The notes under the pieces are model-generated. The model was given only the letters and a program-made list of their open reading frames with translations, did no database searches and was not told where the DNA came from. From an uncultured Fusicatenibacter sp. (GTDB lineage: Bacteria > Bacillota > Clostridia > Lachnospirales > Lachnospiraceae), in contig CABUPZ010000075.1 of the NCBI GenBank assembly GCA_902493585.1, positions 1 through 11,361 of the forward strand: a DNA stretch of 11,361 nucleotides, written 5' to 3'. Numbering within the stretch: position 1 is the stretch's first letter; the number at the start of each line of letters is the position of its first letter. A program made the translations under genes and the position numbers. Below, one piece after another: positions 1 through 6,416 of the stretch.

Positions 1-33
1 GCCGTGCGCGCTACCAAGCTACGCCATACCCCG
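1..33 (-). tRNA. partial tRNA (5' third), probably tRNA-Pro
   Basis: Read on the minus strand from 33 to 1, the sequence fits the first 32 canonical tRNA positions plus one extra D-loop base. The acceptor strand is CGGGGTA (33-27), followed by T8 and G9. The D stem GCGT pairs with GCGC (one G-T pair) around a loop containing the invariant A14, G18-G19 and A21. The 5' half of the anticodon stem begins CACGG. The window ends at position 32, so the anticodon is not visible. A C1 start is characteristic of bacterial tRNA-Pro, which makes Pro the best guess but not a proof. A good promoter lies directly upstream. Confidence 0.8.
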
Positions 34-46
34 TAACGACCTGTTT

Positions 47-75
47 ATTATAACAGAAGAAATGCAAAAAAGCAA
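47..75 (-). promoter_or_regulatory. promoter of the partial tRNA
   Basis: On the minus strand TTGCTT (75-70) and TATAAT (52-47) are separated by exactly 17 nt. Transcription would begin near 40, giving a leader of about 7 nt before the tRNA 5' end at 33, which is normal for a tRNA gene. The rest of the 34-188 gap shows no clear terminator for the upstream hydrolase gene. Confidence 0.7.
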
Positions 76-188
76 TACTGTAGTTTTTTGTTTTCTGCAA
101 TCAGTGTCAGCGCTTTCGCTTTTTCCTTAATCAGAGCATTTTGGAAAGCAGTGAATGAAAACAGCTTCAACACTTCCGTTATGTACAT

Positions 189-1166
189 TTATGGCTGTTC
201 CGCATAATAATTACGAACCGCATACCCGAACTGTTCCATAAGAAAATCAGAGGCTTCCCTCGCCTGTGGAGACTTGGAGGCAAGCAAATCAAATCCATGG
301 AAACATCCGTCAAATACGCGGTAATGAGCGGCGATTCCCTTCTTTTTCAGGTTTTCCATATATGTAACTGTTTCGTCGTAAAACGGATCGATGCTCCCCA
401 CATAAGTCACGGCAGGCGGAAGATCCGAAAAATCTTCCAGTCTTGCAGGAGCCGCATAGGCCGGCACATCGCTTTGACCGTATCTGTTCCCCAGGTATAG
501 TTTCCAGCCTGCAAGATTGGATTTCGTATTCCATACAGGCGCGTCATTGTTCTGAGAACTTGAAGTGATCAATCGGTCATCCAGCATGGGATACAAAGGC
601 ATCTGAAACGCCAAAGCGACCTCTTTTTTATCTCTCGCATAAATCGTCAGCGCCGCTGTCAGTCCTCCTCCCGCACTGTCTCCTCCAATCATGAGCTGAT
701 TCGTCCGGATCTTGTATTCCTCAGCGTGCTCTTTCATCCACAGCAGAGCGGTATAGCAATCTTCCAGCGCTGCCGGATATGGTTTTTCTACAGACAGACA
801 GTAATCCGGAGACACTACCGTACAGCCATACTGCGTTACAAACCGGCGTATGAAACCTTCATCCTGTTCAGGAATGCCGAGTCCGTATCCTCCGCCATGT
901 AGCCAGAGAACCCCTGGTCCTGATTCCTTCTGTATTTCCGGCTGATAAATACAAAGCCGGAGTTTTCCCGTTGGAGTAAATTCGCTCTTCGGCCTTTCGA
1001 TTTCAATCTGAGAAAACCGCATTCCTTTTCCGCCTCTGCCCTTCATGTATTTCAGCATTTTATTGCAGAAAGAGAACGTAGACGCTTTAAAAAACGGCAG
1101 GCAACTTCGAACGATCCGGCCGGTTATACGTATTTCTTTTGCAATTCTGTCATTTGTAATATACAT
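189..1166 (-). CDS. alpha/beta hydrolase, HSL-type (family IV) esterase
   Basis: The protein has 325 aa and is predicted to be a cytoplasmic carboxylesterase that hydrolyses short acyl esters; the natural substrate is unknown. It shows the full hormone-sensitive-lipase signature. The oxyanion-hole motif HGGG is at 90-93. The nucleophile elbow GDSAG is at 162-166 with Ser164. The acid Asp260 is in the DPFYDE segment and the base His290 is in FHGF. Length and motif spacing are normal for the family, with about 80 residues of N-terminal cap ahead of HGGG. The start at 1166 is backed by GGGAGGT at 1171-1177. No signal peptide is evident. It is divergent from a TetR-family gene that would be its natural local regulator, and that gene is broken, so the esterase may have lost its normal control. 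Function at family level is secure; the substrate is not. Confidence 0.92.
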   Translation of the reverse strand: MYITNDRIAKEIRITGRIVRSCLPFFKASTFSFCNKMLKYMKGRGGKGMRFSQIEIERPKSEFTPTGKLRLCIYQPEIQKESGPGVLWLHGGGYGLGIPEQDEGFIRRFVTQYGCTVVSPDYCLSVEKPYPAALEDCYTALLWMKEHAEEYKIRTNQLMIGGDSAGGGLTAALTIYARDKKEVALAFQMPLYPMLDDRLITSSSQNNDAPVWNTKSNLAGWKLYLGNRYGQSDVPAYAAPARLEDFSDLPPAVTYVGSIDPFYDETVTYMENLKKKGIAAHYRVFDGCFHGFDLLASKSPQAREASDFLMEQFGYAVRNYYAEQP

Positions 1167-1188
1167 GCGAACCTCCCTGATACACGTG

Positions 1189-1217
1189 TTGCATATTTTT
1201 CATATGTATAATATAAT
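1189..1217 (+). promoter_or_regulatory. promoter of the TetR-family gene
   Basis: TTGCAT (1189-1194) and TATAAT (1212-1217) are separated by 17 nt. Predicted transcription begins near 1224, about 40 nt before the ATG at 1266. The -10 overlaps the -10 of the divergent hydrolase promoter by four bases, so RNA polymerase could probably occupy only one direction at a time. Confidence 0.65.
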
Positions 1218-1238
1218 TCAGACATTCCTATAAATCAA
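1210..1238 (-). promoter_or_regulatory. promoter of the hydrolase gene
   Basis: On the minus strand TTGATT (1238-1233) and TATATT (1215-1210) are separated by 17 nt, predicting a start near 1203 and a 5' UTR of about 37 nt. It lies face to face with the plus-strand promoter. An 8-bp palindrome ACACGTGT (1182-1189), between this promoter and the hydrolase start codon, is a possible operator. Confidence 0.55.
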
Positions 1239-1265
1239 GCATCAGATCTCCAGGAGCTGCTACAT

Positions 1266-1749
1266 ATGCAACATATTACAAAATCTGTTGGGAAAGGGGA
1301 CGTTACGAAAATGGATCGAAGAAATGAATACACAAGAATGGTAATAAAAGAAGCTCTGTACCAACTTCTGAAAAAGAATCCGTTAAATCAAATTACGGTA
1401 AAAGAGATTTGCCTGGAAGCAGGAATTAACCGGACAACCTTCTATCGAAACTTTAAAGATATCTATGATTTATTTGAAACGATCGAACAGGAAATGGTTC
1501 TAACAGCATTTCCTGATGGAACGATTCCGAAAAATCCAGACAAGCTGTTGGAGGTTATTGCAGACAACCAGATCTTTTATAAAGAGTTTTTCCGTTATCA
1601 TTTGATATGAGATTTATTTTCGTTATGCCTTTTATGGAATCACCGGAATTTTGCAGGATTGGGTGGATGCCGGATGTATCCCATCAGCAAAGGAATTGTC
1701 GCCTGTATTAATGCAGATCACTTGCAGGCTTTTTCAAATAAGGGAATGA
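1266..1749 (+). pseudogene. TetR/AcrR-family transcriptional regulator, frameshifted
   Basis: The open frame from 1266 gives only 114 aa. Its N-terminal part is a convincing TetR DNA-binding domain, with the helix-turn-helix at about residues 43-70 (ITVKEICLEAGINRTTFYRN). It stops at TGA 1608-1610. The next frame, from 1606 to TGA 1747-1749, encodes a typical TetR C-terminal helix and tail, including RYAFYGITGILQDW at 1621-1662. The two halves therefore belong to one gene broken near 1600-1610. Rejoined length is about 160 aa, short of the usual 180-200, so an out-of-frame internal deletion is as likely as a single-base insertion. A CGTTAT word occurs on both sides (1593 and 1621). Two starts are possible: 1266 (AGGAG at 1252-1256) or 1311 (AAGGGG just upstream). 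The truncated product might still bind DNA but lacks most of the ligand and dimer domain. A sequencing error cannot be excluded. Confidence 0.82.
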
Positions 1750-1771
1750 CACATTCATGTATGATCGCACA

Positions 1772-2269
1772 TTACATGGTCTTCAGATATCCGCCCAGAC
1801 GCTTCATCATCTCGTGGCTGAGAAGCCCGATCAGCAGGCCGGTGACAAGACCGGAGAGCAGAAGAAACGGCAGGTAGTAAATGATCCTTACATTTTCCAC
1901 CAGAACCGCCGCCACACAGATCTGTCCAATATTGTGTGTCACTCCTCCGGCGACACTGACACCATACACGGTGAAGCCGCCATACCTTTTTGCCAGACAC
2001 ATAAATCCCAGACTGAGCAGACCTCCTGCCAGGGAAAAAGCAATGCTGAAAAGATTTCCAAACAGAAAACCCACCACGACAATCCGGACCAGCTGTACGA
2101 TCAACGCATCCCTGGGTCCAAAAAAATACAGGGTCAGGACGACCGCCAGATTTGCCAGTCCCAGCTTCATTCCGGGTACAAAGAAAAATACCGGGATCAG
2201 GGACTCCACATACCCAAGCAGGATTGCCCCTGCCGAGCACATTCCAAGAAGCGCGACTTTCTTTCCCAT
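1772..2269 (-). CDS. Gx transporter family membrane protein (annotated in databases as heptaprenyl diphosphate synthase component I)
   Basis: This 165-aa, very hydrophobic protein has about five membrane segments. The PGMKLGLANLAVVLTLYF segment (residues 32-49) and the later GGVTHNIGQ stretch (about 108-116) are hallmarks of the Gx/Hpre_diP_synt_I family. The synthase name is inherited; the fold resembles ECF-type substrate-binding membrane subunits, and the substrate is unknown. It is the last gene of the rnf operon, 26 nt after the NusG-II gene, with GGAGGT at 2278-2283 supporting the start at 2269. Placement behind rnf, apbE and a NusG-II gene suggests a part in membrane redox chemistry, perhaps supply of a quinone, prenyl or flavin compound. 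That is inference. No terminator with a clear U-run follows it before the convergent TetR pseudogene. Confidence 0.88.
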   Translation of the reverse strand: MGKKVALLGMCSAGAILLGYVESLIPVFFFVPGMKLGLANLAVVLTLYFFGPRDALIVQLVRIVVVGFLFGNLFSIAFSLAGGLLSLGFMCLAKRYGGFTVYGVSVAGGVTHNIGQICVAAVLVENVRIIYYLPFLLLSGLVTGLLIGLLSHEMMKRLGGYLKTM

Positions 2270-2295
2270 TGCCAGTTACCTCCACTCTATCCTGA

Positions 2296-2724
2296 TCATT
2301 TGTTTGCTGCCGACAAAAAACTGGTCGTCTCACCGTATCCTGGAAGGAACGAATTCCCCAAAGAGGCATCTGACACGATCGTATCGGGCTGCCCTTCGTC
2401 CTCACCGCCAAGAATGGTCAAGGTTACACGATTTGGAAGACATACGACTGTCTCATTGTTTCTGCTGATCTTACTGTGATGTACGCACAGCTGATCCGGG
2501 CAGTCCGCCCATTCCATCCATGCAGCCCCGTTTTCGATCCGGCAGATGTTTTTTTCACCGATTTCTACAGTCTGGTCCGTGTCCAGATCATAAATCCCAT
2601 AGACCTCTCCGTTTACGGCAATTTCCACCTGGGCGCCCTGCCCGGTCTGAGTCAGCATCAGTGCAAAACCTGCCAGCGCCGCAATCAGCACCAGAACCAC
2701 CAACGCTGCGTCTCTCCTGTTCAT
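2296..2724 (-). CDS. NusG domain II-containing membrane-anchored protein
   Basis: The protein has 142 aa. One N-terminal transmembrane helix (about residues 7-25) is followed by an extracytoplasmic NusG_II-type beta domain (about 32-105). The family signature is clear: CPDQLCVHHSKIS at 75-87 and VCLPNRVTL at 94-102, giving conserved Cys75, Cys80 and Cys95, with Cys61 in addition. The name reflects fold similarity only; it lacks the NGN domain and is not a transcription factor. The cysteines suggest a redox or metal role outside the membrane, which is inference. It sits between apbE (52-nt gap) and the Gx transporter gene. AGAGGA at 2731-2736 supports the start. Residues after about 118 form a tail of some 25 residues with low-complexity character that seems longer than usual for the family. 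Confidence 0.87.
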   Translation of the reverse strand: MNRRDAALVVLVLIAALAGFALMLTQTGQGAQVEIAVNGEVYGIYDLDTDQTVEIGEKNICRIENGAAWMEWADCPDQLCVHHSKISRNNETVVCLPNRVTLTILGGEDEGQPDTIVSDASLGNSFLPGYGETTSFLSAANK

Positions 2725-2776
2725 ATGCTATCCTCTTCTATCCTTTCCGGCATGTGCTTTTGTTTTCGAGTACCTT

Positions 2777-3718
2777 TCACTCCGCATACTGAATCTCAAC
2801 GCCCTCAAACTGTGACGCCAGTTCTTCCCCGGCTTCCTCGCCGATCAGCAGACAGGAAGTGCTCAGTGCGTCTCCCAGCAGAGAACTGTCACTGATGATC
2901 GTCACCTGTGCCGCTTCCACATCCTTCGGATAACCGGTGGAAGTATCCAGCAGATGATGGTACAGGATTCCATCCTGTTCAAAATTTCTTTCATAAGTTC
3001 CGGAAGAAACCACCGACTTGTCCATCACTTCGATGGTGCGCAGGATCACGCCCCGCTCCTGGTGGGGATCCTGGATTCCCACTCGCCAGGGATTTCCATC
3101 CAGTCTCGTTCCTACCGCCATCACGTTGCCGCCGAGATTGATCAGCGCATTGTCCACACCGTTCTCAACCAGATACTCCTTCAGCTTATCCGCAGCGTAT
3201 CCTTTTGCCAGCGCCCCCAGATCGATCTGGGTGTCCTCCCTCTCAAAACGAAGAACGTTTCCTTCCAGAGAAAGAGAACTTCCATCCACTTTCTCAACGG
3301 CTGCCGCCAGCGCTGTCTCATCCGGAACGTGAGGATCATCCCCCGTGAAATTCCAGAGATCCAGAACCGGAGCAATGGTAATATCAAGGGCTCCATCGGT
3401 CAGCTCGTAGAATGTAAGGCCTGTCTCCAACACTTCCCGCATCCAGTCCGATACCGTCACTTCCGATTCTGTCCTGTGATTGATCCGGTACAGCTCGCTG
3501 TCTGTCCTTGTCCTGCTGAAGGTTTCCTCAATCTTCTCACATACCTCGAAAGCCCCGTCCAAAAGCTCTTCGTGTTCTTCCGGGACAGAAATCTCTATGA
3601 TGGTATTAAAATAGAAGCCTTCCTTCGAAACCGTATTCTGATTCGGCTCTTCCTCCGTGCATCCTGTCAGAATCGACAGGACGCACAGAAGAACCGCCAT
3701 GAAACTTATCCGTCTCAT
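2777..3718 (-). CDS. apbE: FAD:protein FMN transferase (ApbE), lipoprotein
   Basis: The 313-aa enzyme transfers FMN from FAD to threonine in (S/T)GAT motifs of extracytoplasmic proteins; RnfG and RnfD of this operon are the obvious targets. A lipoprotein signal (MRRISFMAVLLCVLSILTGC) ends in the lipobox LTGC with Cys20, placing it on the outer face of the membrane. Family motifs follow in order: LGALAKGYAAD at 168-176, INLGGN at 193-198, HHLLDTSTGYP at 254-264, and the metal/FAD site GDALST at 282-287. The start at 3718 is chosen because its ATG overlaps the rnfB stop (ATGA), AAGAGGA lies at 3730-3736, and the signal peptide begins exactly there. The frame stays open upstream to 3772, but that would bury the signal peptide behind 18 residues encoded inside rnfB. 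Confidence 0.96.
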   Translation of the reverse strand: MRRISFMAVLLCVLSILTGCTEEEPNQNTVSKEGFYFNTIIEISVPEEHEELLDGAFEVCEKIEETFSRTRTDSELYRINHRTESEVTVSDWMREVLETGLTFYELTDGALDITIAPVLDLWNFTGDDPHVPDETALAAAVEKVDGSSLSLEGNVLRFEREDTQIDLGALAKGYAADKLKEYLVENGVDNALINLGGNVMAVGTRLDGNPWRVGIQDPHQERGVILRTIEVMDKSVVSSGTYERNFEQDGILYHHLLDTSTGYPKDVEAAQVTIISDSSLLGDALSTSCLLIGEEAGEELASQFEGVEIQYAE

Positions 3719-4512
3719 TTCTGAATCGTTCCTCTTGGGCAGACTTCCATACATGTTCCACAGTTTGTACACTTACTGTAGTCAATATGCGCTACTCCGT
3801 TCTCTACTTTAATCGCATCGGACGGGCAGTTCTTTTCACATTTCTTACATCCGATACATCCAATCTCACAGGCATCCATCACTGCCTTACCCTTATCGCT
3901 GGACATACATTTTACATGGTAATCCGCGCCGGCGTAAGGAACCAGTTCGATCAGATGTTTCGGACACACATTGATGCAGGCGCCGCAGGCCTTACATGCC
4001 TCTTTGTCCACGACTGCCACACCGTTCACAATATGGATCGCGTCAAACGCACATGCCTTCACACAGGAACCGTAGCCCATACATCCGTAGTTACAGCGCT
4101 TCGGACCGCCGCCCGGCACAAACGGTACCATGGTACAGTCTTCCACACCGGTATACGCATAATCCGATTTTGCCTTTTCACAGTCGCCTCCGCATTTTAC
4201 AAATGCGGTCATCCGGACTGTATCTCCGACTTCCTGTCCCATGATCTCTCCGATAGCTTTGGCGCACGCCGCGCCGCCCACCGGACAGACGGTAACTGGA
4301 GCCTCTCCTTTTACGACCGCAGCCGCCGCGCCATCACAGCCTGGATATCCGCAGCCGCCGCAGTTATTTCCCGGAAGGACTTCTCTTACACGTTCCTCCC
4401 GCTCATCTACCTCTACCGCAAATTTCTTTCCGGCAACTCCAAGCAGAAGTCCGATGATCAGACCGGCTCCGCCTACGACCAGAACAGAAATCAACACAAT
4501 CTGCATACTCAT
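3715..4512 (-). CDS. rnfB: Rnf complex subunit RnfB, polyferredoxin
   Basis: The 265-aa protein receives electrons from reduced ferredoxin. An N-terminal membrane helix (about residues 5-27) is followed by the Fe-S domain with Cys51, Cys54, Cys59 and Cys76. Four ferredoxin-type cysteine sets come next: Cys140-144-150-154, Cys173-176-179-183, Cys219-222-225-229 and Cys248-251-254-258. Extra cysteines lie at 107, 111, 126, 202 and 215. This cluster-rich form is typical of clostridial RnfB and longer than the proteobacterial one. AAGGAG at 4520-4525 supports the start at 4512 over the second Met at 4506. The gene follows rnfA by 15 nt, and its stop overlaps the apbE start by 4 nt, indicating translational coupling. 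Confidence 0.97.
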   Translation of the reverse strand: MSMQIVLISVLVVGGAGLIIGLLLGVAGKKFAVEVDEREERVREVLPGNNCGGCGYPGCDGAAAAVVKGEAPVTVCPVGGAACAKAIGEIMGQEVGDTVRMTAFVKCGGDCEKAKSDYAYTGVEDCTMVPFVPGGGPKRCNYGCMGYGSCVKACAFDAIHIVNGVAVVDKEACKACGACINVCPKHLIELVPYAGADYHVKCMSSDKGKAVMDACEIGCIGCKKCEKNCPSDAIKVENGVAHIDYSKCTNCGTCMEVCPRGTIQK

Positions 4513-4527
4513 TTAGCTGCTCCTTTC

Positions 4528-5103
4528 CTAGATGATTCCAGCAAATCCTGTGAATGCAATGGACATCAGCATCGCTGTCAGAAGCACGATCGGCATTCCC
4601 TGGAAAGCTTTCGGGACATCGTTGTACTCCATTTTCTCACGAAGACCTGCCATCAGAACGATCGCGATAGTAAAACCGACCGCCGTTGCGAATCCGTTGA
4701 CCACACCCTCCAGAATGCTGTAATTTTCCTGTACGTTTGTGATCGCAACACCCAGCACCGCACAGTTGGTGGTGATCAGCGGAAGGTAAACACCCAGCGC
4801 CTGATACAGCGGCGGGAGCACTTTCTTCATGAACATTTCAACCAGCTGTACCAGAGCGGCAATCACCAGAATAAATACGATGGTCTGCAGGTATTCCGTT
4901 CCTGTAGCAACCAGGATAAATTTATAGATCAGGCTGGTGATAAAGGACGAAATGGTAAGTACGAAGATAACTGCACCGCCCATTCCGGCCGCCGTATTGA
5001 TCTTCTTGGATACGCCGAGGAAAGGACAAAGTCCCAGGAACTGGCTCAGTACCACGTTGTTTACAATGGCGGAGCCAATCGCTATCATCAATAATTCTCT
5101 CAT
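4528..5103 (-). CDS. rnfA: Rnf complex integral membrane subunit RnfA
   Basis: The 191-aa protein is homologous to NqrE and has six predicted membrane helices. With RnfE it forms the membrane core that carries electrons across the bilayer. Cys26 (in GLCPFLG) and Cys114 (in TTNCAVLGVA) sit where the NqrD/NqrE pair holds its intramembrane [2Fe-2S] centre. Length is standard for the family. AAGGAGG lies just upstream (about 5110-5116), overlapping the end of rnfE; the gap to rnfE is 12 nt. No anomalies are visible. Confidence 0.97.
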   Translation of the reverse strand: MRELLMIAIGSAIVNNVVLSQFLGLCPFLGVSKKINTAAGMGGAVIFVLTISSFITSLIYKFILVATGTEYLQTIVFILVIAALVQLVEMFMKKVLPPLYQALGVYLPLITTNCAVLGVAITNVQENYSILEGVVNGFATAVGFTIAIVLMAGLREKMEYNDVPKAFQGMPIVLLTAMLMSIAFTGFAGII

Positions 5104-5115
5104 TCCAGCCCCTCC

Positions 5116-5802
5116 TTATAATTTCTTGCCGCCGCAGGCAGTATTTCCGCAGCTTCCGCAGCCCTGACCACAGGAAGACTGCTGTACCGGCTGTCCTTTG
5201 GCTGCTTTTCTGTTCTTCACATAATTCTGTACCGCTACCAGAAGCGCCAGAACCAGGAATGCTCCCGGAGCCATGATGAAAATCGTCACCGGCTCATAGG
5301 AAGCCGGAAGGATCTGGAAACCAAACAGCTGTCCGGCGCCGATCAGCTCACGGACCGCACCAATACTTGTCAGGCCGATGGTAAATCCGATACCCATTCC
5401 AAGGCCGTCAAAGATGGACGGAATCACTTTGTTCTTGCCTGCGAATGCTTCCGCACGTCCCAGGATAATACAGTTTACAACGATCAGCGGAATATAAATT
5501 CCAAGAGCGTCATACAGTTCCGGAATATATCCCTCCAGCAGAAGCTGAACGATCGTTACGAAAGAAGCTACGACACCGATGTAAGCCGGCATACGCACTC
5601 CGTCCGGGATCATCTTCCGGAGAAGAGAGATCATCATATTGGACAGTGTCAGGATCACAAGGGTGGTAAGTCCCATACCGATACCGTTGGTCGCGGAGGT
5701 TGTTACCGCCAGAGTCGGACACATACCGATCATCATAACAAAGGTAGGATTTTCTTTTATGATACCATTATATAACCGTTCAACCGGTGAATTTGTTTTC
5801 AT
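5116..5802 (-). CDS. rnfE: Rnf complex integral membrane subunit RnfE, with Cys-rich tail
   Basis: The 228-aa protein is homologous to NqrD and pairs with RnfA. Cys28 (GMCPTLAVTTS) and Cys111 (VVNCIILGRAEAF) match the intramembrane Fe-S ligands of the family. The membrane core ends near residue 193. A polar linker then leads to a cysteine- and glycine-rich C-terminus, CGQGCGSCGNTACGG, with Cys211, 215, 218 and 223. This tail could bind a metal or an Fe-S centre, or be regulatory; its function is unknown to me. AAGGAGGG at 5811-5818 sits inside the end of rnfG, and the rnfG stop shares one base with this start (TGATG), so the two are probably translationally coupled. Confidence 0.96.
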   Translation of the reverse strand: MKTNSPVERLYNGIIKENPTFVMMIGMCPTLAVTTSATNGIGMGLTTLVILTLSNMMISLLRKMIPDGVRMPAYIGVVASFVTIVQLLLEGYIPELYDALGIYIPLIVVNCIILGRAEAFAGKNKVIPSIFDGLGMGIGFTIGLTSIGAVRELIGAGQLFGFQILPASYEPVTIFIMAPGAFLVLALLVAVQNYVKNRKAAKGQPVQQSSCGQGCGSCGNTACGGKKL

Positions 5803-6416
5803 CAGCCAATCCCTCCTTCACTTAATAACTGAAACGCACAAAGACCTGCGTTGACGCCGTTGGTTACCGCGTTGGTCGTGATAGTCGCACCGCTCAGCGC
5901 ATCGATCTCACCTTCCTGGGTTGCTCCCGTTTTGGAATAGGAAAAAGCAGGAACATTCTGATCCTTGAACTGGTCTTTGAAGCTGTCCGTATCCGCGTTC
6001 ATTCCAAGACCGGCTGTCTCGCTGATGCTCAGGAAGGAAATTCCCAGTGTCGTTCCGTCCAGGGCAACGCCCATGGAGAACTGGATATCTCCGCCATATC
6101 CCTCTGCGCTTGTCACGGTAATAACGTAACCGGCAATTTCACCGGACGCATCCAGCGCTTCATATACTTCATCAATGGTCTGTGCCGTATAGCCGGCATC
6201 ATCCAGAGCCGCACGGAAGTCTTCCGTGTTTCCTGTGATGTCCATAGCTTCAAAGGAATCCGCATCCGGGAAAACTTCCACACATGCTTCCTGTTTCGCT
6301 TTCACCTGCTGCTGTGCGATCGGCTCTTTTGTCACCTCGTAGACAACGCCAAGAAGCAGACCGATCACTACGGTGATGGCGGTAAGAGCCAGCGCATTCT
6401 TGATAATCTTACTCAT
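5802..6416 (-). CDS. rnfG: Rnf complex FMN-binding subunit RnfG
   Basis: The 204-aa protein has one N-terminal membrane helix (about residues 7-28) and an extracytoplasmic FMN-binding domain. The flavin acceptor motif SGAT is at 175-178, so Thr178 should carry FMN through a phosphoester bond made by ApbE. Several family elements are visible: GYGGDIQFSMGVALDG near the middle and SETAGLG before the C-terminal third. AAAGGAGGT at 6425-6433 is a near-perfect ribosome binding site. The start overlaps the rnfD stop by 4 nt (ATGA) and the stop overlaps the rnfE start by 1 nt. Confidence 0.97.
   Translation of the reverse strand: MSKIIKNALALTAITVVIGLLLGVVYEVTKEPIAQQQVKAKQEACVEVFPDADSFEAMDITGNTEDFRAALDDAGYTAQTIDEVYEALDASGEIAGYVITVTSAEGYGGDIQFSMGVALDGTTLGISFLSISETAGLGMNADTDSFKDQFKDQNVPAFSYSKTGATQEGEIDALSGATITTNAVTNGVNAGLCAFQLLSEGGIG

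Larger units (their letters stand above)
1187..1273. repeat. 10-bp inverted repeat flanking the divergent promoters
   Basis: TGTTGCATAT (1187-1196) recurs as its exact reverse complement ATATGCAACA (1264-1273). The left arm contains the -35 hexamer of the TetR-gene promoter and the right arm spans that gene's start codon. The pair brackets both divergent promoters. It could be two operator copies or chance in an AT-rich stretch. Confidence 0.4.

Noticed and set aside
48..188. A 46-codon minus-strand frame starting directly after the hydrolase stop.
   Set aside because: No ribosome binding site, no recognisable domain, and its end overlaps the -10 of the tRNA promoter. Probably chance or remnant sequence.
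1..1749. Hydrolase/tetR pair as a genomic island inserted at the tRNA.
   Set aside because: Islands normally enter at the tRNA 3' end, while here the 5' side faces the pair; no integrase or direct repeat is visible.
1757..2479. A 240-codon plus-strand open frame opposite the Gx and NusG-II genes.
   Set aside because: It is a complement-strand shadow; the minus-strand genes carry clear family motifs and ribosome binding sites.
3787..5094. A 435-codon plus-strand open frame opposite rnfB and rnfA.
   Set aside because: It is fully antisense to two certain Rnf genes, rich in His, Arg and Gln as expected of a complement frame, and has no domain.
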